From Begonia masoniana (Eukaryota > Streptophyta > Magnoliopsida > Cucurbitales > Begoniaceae), in contig CM039511.1 in assembly GCA_022432975.1 (NCBI GenBank), positions 18,130,557 to 18,194,556 on the forward strand: 64,000 nucleotides of DNA, read 5' to 3'. A model generated the notes under the pieces. It was not told the origin of the DNA, made no database searches, and was given only the letters and a program-made list of their open reading frames with translations. The number at the start of each line of letters is the position of its first letter. Within the stretch, counting starts at the first letter, position 1. Both the position numbers and the translations under genes were made by a program. Below are positions 57,754 to 64,000 of this stretch, one piece after another.

Positions 57754-58350
57754 TTAACTTTCAGAAATGCTCATTCGATTGACATGTTCCGTAAATGTCT
57801 TTGGTGGCAATCCTTTAGTTAACGGATCTGCAATAATAAGGTTGGTGCTAATGTGTTCTATTGATACTCTTTGTTTCTGAACTTCTTCTTTAACAGCCAA
57901 GTATTTCAATTCTATATGTTTAGCATCTTTGGAATACTTGTCATTTTTAGAGAAGAAGACTGCTGCATAATTATCACAATACAGTTTCAGCAGCTTGGTA
58001 ATACTGTCGACAAGTCCAAGTCCTGAAATAAAATTCCACAGCCATAAACCCTGAATTGTAACCTCAAAGCATGCTACAAACTTAGCTTCCATAGTAGACG
58101 TAGCAGTGACAGACTGCTTTGCACTCTTCTAGGAGATTGCACAATTGGCTAAAAAGAACAAATAGCCAAATGTGGATTTTCTTGTATCCATACATCCAGC
58201 ATAATCAGAATCTGAATATCCAATTACTTCAAGATAATCAGATCTTCTATAAGTGAGCATGTGATCTTTTGTTCCTTGTAAATATCTCAATACTTTCTTT
58301 GCAGCTTTCCAATGCTCTATCCCTGGATTACTTTGATACCGTCCCAGCAT
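57754..58350 (-). pseudogene. Copia RNase H, copy B
   Basis: C-terminal RNase H part of the copia polyprotein, minus strand: VIGYSDSDYAG (58200-58232), then after a stop at 58126-58128 MEAKFVACFE, LYCDNYAAVFFSKN and DAKHIELKY. It ends LTKGLPPKTF...SES. It is out of frame with RT because of a shift near 58345. Confidence 0.85.
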
Positions 58351-59561
58351 CCGACAGCAAAACTAATGTCGGGTCTGGTACAAGTCTGTGCATACATCAA
58401 GCTGCCCACAATATAAGCATAAGGAATATCTTTCATTTGTGAACGTTCCAATTCATTCTTTGGACATTGATTGAGATTAAATTTATCTCCTTTCTGAATT
58501 GGAACAACACTTGCAGAACATTTATTCGTTCTAAATCTCTCTAGAACTTTATTAATATAGGTTTTTTGAGACAATACTAACAATCCTTGTAATCTATCCC
58601 GGAATATTTCTATTCCTATCACAAAGGATGCCTCTCCCATATTTTTCATTTCAAAGTTCATGTCAAGATATTTCTTGGTTTCATACATTAGACCAAGATC
58701 ATTAGTGGCTAGCAAGATATCATCAACATACATAATCAGAAAAATAAACTTACTCCCACTGACCTTTAGATATATACATCGATCAACAATGTTTTCCTTA
58801 AATCCAAAGGAGGTGATGATATCATTAAACTTAAGATACCATTGTCGGGAAGCTTGTTTAAGTCCGTATATTGACTTCTTTAGTTTACACACCATATGTT
58901 CTTGTCCTTTAAGGACAAAACCTTCAGGTTGGTCCATATAAACTTCCTCATCTAAATTCTCATTCAAAAAGGCAGTTTTCACATCCATTTGATGGAGCTC
59001 TAAATCATAATGAGCTACCATTGCCATAATAATTCTGAAAGAATCATTTTTCGAGACAGGAGAAAAAGTTTCTTTATAATCAATGTCATCTTTCTGAGTA
59101 AAACTTTTGGCAACAACTCTGGCTTTATATCATTCAACATTGCCATTAGAGCCGTGTTTGGTCTTAAAGACCCATTTACACCCAACTCTTTTATAACCTT
59201 CAGGCAATTTGACGCGTTCTCAAACTTCATTCTATTCCATTGATTTTAACTCCTCTTTCATAGCATTAATCAATTTATTAGAATTTTCACTTTCTATGGC
59301 CTGTGAAAACAAAACTGGATCATTATCAAGTCCTAAATCACATTCGGACTCTTGAAGATAAACCACATAATCATTCGAAATAGCAGATCTTTTTTCTCTT
59401 ACAGATATTCTTAATGTTATTTCTTGTGGTTCATCTTCTATAGGTTCAGTAGTGACAACCTCGTCATGTGGAATTTGATCATTACGATCAACAACTTGTG
59501 AAACAACATGAGTAGAAGTTATAGGTATTGGAACTTGCACCCTAACTTCTTTAAGTTCCAC
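58317..59561 (-). pseudogene. Copia reverse transcriptase, copy B
   Basis: RT of the copia polyprotein, in the same frame as the upstream integrase. Visible: acidic linker, QMDVKTAFLNENLDEEVYM (about 58965), KSIYGLKQASRQWY, and the catalytic MYVDDILLA (about 58720). Stops between about 59130 and 59231 break the N-terminal part, and a frameshift near 58345 ends it. Confidence 0.88.
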
Positions 59562-59570
59562 CTTACATGT

Positions 59571-60905
59571 TTATAAACTCTCATTGGTTTCATTACTTTC
59601 AATGAACCTAGTATTTCCAGTTTCAATTATTCTCGTACTATGGCTATGATAGTAAAATCTAAACCCTTTTGATTTTTCTGGATAACCAATGAAAAAACCA
59701 CCGGTTGCTCTTGAATCCAGTTTTCTTTCATGTGGATTATAAATTCTTACTTCTGCTGGACATCTCCAAATATGCAGGTGTCTGAAACTGAGTTTCCTTC
59801 CTGTCCACAGTTCAAATTGAGTATTTGAGACTGCCTTACTAGGAACCCTGTTTAATAAGTATACAACAGTTTTTAAAGCATGCATCCACAATGACAAGGG
59901 TAAAGAAGAATTACTTAACATACTCATAACCATGTCCATTAAAGTACGATTAGGCCTTTCTGCAACACCATTCTGTTCTGGTGTTCCTAGCATTGTGTAT
60001 TGTGCACAAATACCATGACTTTCTAGGAATTTAGCAAATGGACCTGGATGTTGTACATTTTCATCATAACTTCCATAATACTCACCACCTCTATCTGATC
60101 TCATAATTTTCACTTTTCTATCTACTTGTCTTTCAACCTCAGTAATAAACACTTCAAGAGCATTTACTGATTGAGATTTATCATTCAGCAGATAGATATA
60201 TTCATAACGTGAAAAAACATCAATAAAGGTGATAAAATATTTTTCTCCACCAAAAGATGAAACATCAAATGGACCACAAATATCAGTGTGTATGATTTCA
60301 AGGAGCTGTTTGCTTCTTGTGACTGATTTCTTAATTGTGTTTCTTGTATGTTTTCCTTTAATACAATCAACACAAATATTTAGATCAGTAAAATCCAAAT
60401 GTAGAAGGATTTGATTCTTTATCAATATTTCCATTCTTTCTTTGGATATATGACATAATCGTTTATGCCACAAATAAACAGAACTTTCATTCATTAAACC
60501 ACATTTCATTCCTACAGTATGATGCACAGTTAAAAGAGATCCAGCAAAATAATTATCAAGTTTTAACTTGTACAAACCATCATACAGAACACTAGAACCA
60601 ATAAGAACTATATCTTTATACAAACTGCAGCATTCATTCCCAAATATACAGGAATATCCAGCTATATCAAGTTCCGATAATGAAACTAGATTTCGAGAAA
60701 TAGATGGAACATAAACAGTTTGAAAAAGATCTAATTGATGTCCAGTGTCTAACATTAGCTGGTAAGTTCCAATAGCTTCAATTGGAACTTTCATCCGATT
60801 GCCCAAAAATATATTTCTTTCATTTAGGCTTATGGTTTGGGTTGTAAGGAATCACTGCATCATATTAGAAACGTGAGTAGTGCAACCAGTATCAATCCAC
60901 CAAGT
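59571..60905 (-). pseudogene. Copia protease and integrase, copy B
   Basis: Protease begins with WWIDTGCTTHVSN (about 60895), interrupted by TGA at 60852-60854. From 60806 the frame is open through the gag-pre-integrase zinc region (WHKRLCHISKERM, CVDCIKGKHTR) and the D,D35E core (HTDICGPF, SDRGGEYYGSY, GTPEQNGVAERPNR), to a stop at 59571. Integrase as such looks complete. Copia order (integrase before RT) is clear. Confidence 0.88.
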
Positions 60906-60906
60906 A

Positions 60907-61780
60907 TTAGAAGTCAGTTAAGTTTGATTTGAAACATACAAAGGCATTAAGCTTACCTTTCTTTTCGAACCATGCCTTTCGTTTCAGACAATCTTTCTGA
61001 TAGTGTCCTTGCTTTCCACATAATTGACACTTATCTTTCTTTTGTTCCTTCTTGTGGATTTGAAAAGAGGACTGAGCAGCCAATAATAGTTCTTTCTTAC
61101 CCTTTCCAGTTTTCTTTCCTGGTTTCTTACCAGCTCCTTCATAATTCATGAGATTGACAACTTGATTTCTTGATTTCTTTAATCTTGCTTCTTCCTGAAT
61201 GAGCATACTTTGCAATTCATGCACATTCCATTTAGTCCTCATAGTGTTATAGTTCATATGAAATGGGCCATATTGAGATGGTAAGGAGTTCAGGATAAAT
61301 GTCACTAGGAAGTTCTCATTCACTTCCATTCCCATGGACTTTAATCTTGCTGCCATGTTTGTCATTTTGACAACATGTGCATGCATGGTACGTGAACCAT
61401 CAAATTTCATGGTGGTTAAAGTACCCATCAGAGTTCCAGCAAGTGACTTATCAGCCGATTCTGACTGAGAACATTCTTCCACAAATTTCATAAATTCCTT
61501 AGCACTTTCGGTTTTAGGAAATGTGAACTTGATGTTGTCTGCTACAGTCATTCGCATAAACATTAAGTTTAGTCTGTTTGATCTTTCCCACACTTTATAA
61601 GAAGAACTCTGATCAGCACTGCTAGTTGCAGTAATAGCAGCTGGATTTCTCAGTAAGAAGTGTCAAATCAAGATCCAGAATACTGAGGTGAAACTGAACT
61701 TGTTCGCACCATTCGAAGAAATTGAGACCAGAAAACTTAACAATAGACGTAGCTTGCAAATGAAGAGCAACAGGAATAGA
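60907..61780 (-). pseudogene. Copia gag, copy B
   Basis: UBN2-type Gag: KFSGLNFFEWCEQVQFHLS at the N-terminal side, then after a 1-bp frame change near 61650 an open frame from about 61635 with SLAGTLMGTLTTMKFDG, SLPSQYGPFHMNYNTM and the CCHC knuckle CQLCGKQGHYQKDC, ending at 60907. Gag and protease are joined in other copia elements but are out of frame here near 60915. The ATG upstream of KFSG is not identifiable. Confidence 0.85.
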
Positions 61781-62419
61781 TGCTGCAAATATAAAACATG
61801 CTCAAACTTTCAAACTTTAATGCTTTGAGTCATAATGCAATCAAACAATCATAAATATATATTGAATGTCTCCTTTGGGTGACACAACAACACATAATCA
61901 TAAACATAATTGATGCTCCATTTAAATTCACATCATTGGTAATTAACATACTTGATATAGACATATTTGTTATCTTTAGAAATACTAAACACTTCCAACT
62001 AAAGCATATCAATTAACCACGATTATATTCACAATTATAAAATAACTAATCTACCTTTGGGTGATTTAACATATTCTATAATTATGAAATTCAATATACT
62101 CATGCCCAAATCATAATTCACATCATATCAGTTCATTATTGAGCATCACATACAACATAAGTAATTGACTTCAGTAAATTTGATATCTATAAGAACTTTA
62201 TGAATTCGGCCACTTTGGTGACTAACAAATTACACATAAGTAAGATATCAAATTAAATAGGCATAAAACTTGCTCTATGCCAATATGCATCATCATTTAT
62301 TTGGTGAACGATAATCTTTAAAATTTCTTACTTTCACCAATTATTCATCCATATTTTAACATAAAACATTATTCATAACTGGAAAATCAATTGTTCTAAA
62401 CACATTCTCTGATACTACA
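61781..62419 (-). other. Copia untranslated leader with degenerate primer site, copy B
   Basis: AT-rich, no gene. Next to the 5' LTR the minus strand reads tgtagtatcagagaatgtg (62401-62419), a weakened form of the initiator-Met tRNA primer site. Confidence 0.6.
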
Positions 62420-63323
62420 TGATAGACTTACTCATGCTCTCATAATAGTTTTTCATTTTCATTAAAGAAAAACAACAGGATCGTGAACATGTTGATTTTC
62501 ACAGTTCTATCATTAAAGAAGAAAAAGAGAAATACTTACTTGAATCCATGATGACAGAAACTGATTTTTCTCCCCTTTACCCTTTCGTTTCTTTAGTGAG
62601 AAATTTGATGGAATAATTTCTCGTTCTTTCTTCTTCAGGTGGAGAGAGAACCAATTTCTTTAATATATATATCAGTAATCATTAAGTTCTATCAACTTAA
62701 TCTCTTCATTAGTAAAAAAAAACAAAATGCCATGATCAATAAGATTTGTACACATATGGACCACATCATGTGGGTTTCTTAATTTGACGTTTGAGTTTCA
62801 TAAAATTTGGCTTTATCAGTAAAAAGTTATTACAGAACAAAACAGTGATCAGTTGTTGTTTCTGTTATCCTTATAATGGACGATTTCAGCGTTAACAATT
62901 ACAGATCTTAATGCAATAAACGATTACAATAAAGCGTGGACAATTGTAGTCGTCCAATCTTTACTCTAATCTCTTAACGTCCACGGTGACTGTGGATAAT
63001 GATAGTCGTCCACACTTTATTGTAAACGATAAACGTCCACGATTACTGTGGACAATGACAGTCGTCCATTATTTATTGTAAACGACAAACGTCCACTCTT
63101 TCATGTAATCAACAAACGTCCACGACTACTGTGAACAATTATATTCGTCCACTCTTACTGTAAACGACAAACAGTCCATGACTACTTGTAATCGATAAAC
63201 GTTTACACTTTATTGTAATAAATAAACAGTCCACAGTTACTTACTGTGGACGATTATGAAATAACAGAAACATTCTTTTGTTTTACTGATTCATTCTTCA
63301 GTCAAACGGCAATATTTCTAACA
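62420..63323 (-). repeat. Copia 5' LTR, copy B
   Basis: 904 bp, highly similar to 56496-57396 with scattered transitions. It carries the same series of CGTCCA/TGGACG motifs (about 62875-63255). TSD GTAAT follows. Confidence 0.9.
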
Positions 63324-63328
63324 GTAAT

Positions 63329-63599
63329 AACCCATGTTTGCATGCTCTCCTGCCTTTGCTTGCGATCTGTGTTAGTGTGACCAGTCAGATTATCTCGGCG
63401 AGATCGAATTCTGGAGTATGCACATTGTAGGGCGGTGGTGGTGGTCAGAAGCTGCTCATTTGAGAAGCCGGAAAATAGTAAGATTCTGATGAAGGAGGAG
63501 GTGGAGATAGGCAAAGAGGGAAGTTGCTTTCAATCAGTAAATCTGTCAAAATGTTTTCTTCCGCAATTGCAGACCCAATTGATGGGAAAATCTCAACTC
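63329..63599. other. Host flank right of the copia element
   Basis: Mixed-composition sequence continuing the SDR downstream region past the copia insertion. A minus-strand frame (63302-63514) has near-average codon composition but no recognisable domain, and it starts in the LTR. No gene is called. Confidence 0.4.
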
Positions 63600-63895
63600 C
63601 TCCCCCGTCTCTAAAAAAATGGAGAACCGGACCAGAACCGACACATTTGGTCCGGTTCTGGTCAGGTTTTGGTTTCGGTTCTGCCAAGGGCAGAACCGAA
63701 CAAACCGGTTCGATTCTCGGGTTTGGAATAGGGTGAGCAAGAACCGGACCAGAACCAAGCTATTTGGTCCGGTTCCGGTCGATTTTGCACAATGTGTTAA
63801 ATGTTTTCGGTTCTGTCTTATGCAGAACCGAAAACCCGATTCGGTCTTGGTTTTGAGGACAAAAACCGGTGAAAACCGACTGGGACCGAAGCATT
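63600..63895. repeat. Degenerate ACCGGACCAGAACC / GGTTCTGGTCCGGT repeats
   Basis: About 300 bp of interspersed direct and inverted copies of aaccggaccagaacc and ggtccggttctggtc, in roughly two tandem blocks (63613-63705 and 63730-63860). Frames through them are Arg/Thr/Gly-rich artefacts. The last 100 bp of the window (63896-64000) show no feature. Confidence 0.65.
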
Positions 63896-64000
63896 AGTAC
63901 TCTGGCTAACTTAACTATCGAGAACTGAGATCTCCCTTCTCAGTTATCTTTTTCGCGCTTCGCAAGTTCGCAGACCTGACTTGCCCTCTCGCCTTCTCGC

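Larger units (their letters stand above)
56496..63323 (-). mobile_element. Complete Ty1/copia LTR retrotransposon, copy B
   Basis: A 6.8 kb minus-strand element with LTRs 56496-57396 and 62420-63323 and perfect 5-bp TSD GTAAT (56491-56495 and 63324-63328). The internal order gag-protease-integrase-RT-RNase H defines the Ty1/copia superfamily. It sits 8 bp after the stop codon of the SDR fragment. Coding capacity is destroyed by several stops and frameshifts. Confidence 0.92.

Noticed and set aside
63524..63897. Arg/Thr-rich frames near the right edge
   Set aside because: They are produced by the ACCGGACC-type repeats, with several overlapping frames of the same words.

Overview
The window is plant nuclear DNA, most likely from a eudicot. 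It is AT-rich and made mostly of nested LTR retrotransposons: an Athila-type Ty3/gypsy element, two CRM-like Ty3/gypsy elements, a Ty1/copia element and a solo LTR. Between them lie intron-bearing fragments of plant nuclear genes. No intact host gene and no RNA gene was found. Almost every coding region carries stops, frameshifts or truncation.

The window is two overlapping versions of one locus, placed end to end across a run of 100 Ns (30101-30200). Copy A is 1-30100 and copy B is 30201-64000. A from about 4390 to 30100 aligns with B from about 30218 to 58842 in the same order. A ends and B begins in the middle of elements. This is the pattern of two dovetailing contigs (probably haplotypes) that were not merged. 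A true tandem duplication is the alternative.

Copy A, left to right: a copia gag relic (493-885); the 5' leader and apparent ATG of an unidentified host gene 'X' (about 1290-2333); an Athila element (2334-22146) inserted there, with a 7.7 kb CRM-like element (8617-16341, TSD ATTAG) inside its integrase gene; the continuing exon of gene X (22150-22539); one exon of a MYG1-type gene (23021-23140); a foldback Mutator-like MITE with a 9-bp TSD (23241-23887); an antisense pseudogene of the m6A methyltransferase MTA/METTL3 (24090-25590); a G-rich GGGCTGG tract (25925-26845); the 3' end of an anthocyanidin-reductase-like SDR (about 27289-27800); and the start of a copia element cut off by the gap.

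Copy B repeats this. Its Athila lacks the first CRM insertion, but a different CRM-like element (36497-47144, minus strand, TSD CTCAA) lies inside the env-like gene, and a 2 kb solo LTR (44277-46307, TSD CTACC) sits inside that CRM LTR. B lacks the MITE and has a clean empty site. It carries the whole copia element (56496-63323, TSD GTAAT) and about 0.7 kb of right flank. The reciprocal filled and empty sites show that the two CRM elements and the MITE inserted after the copies diverged.

Functionally this is heterochromatin-like transposon DNA. The retroelement genes once formed gag-protease-RT-RNase H-integrase units, with an extra env-like ORF in Athila. The points of most interest are the assembly artefact or haplotype structure, the mosaic of host gene fragments, and repeated palindromes shared by the Athila LTR and the leader of its env-like gene.
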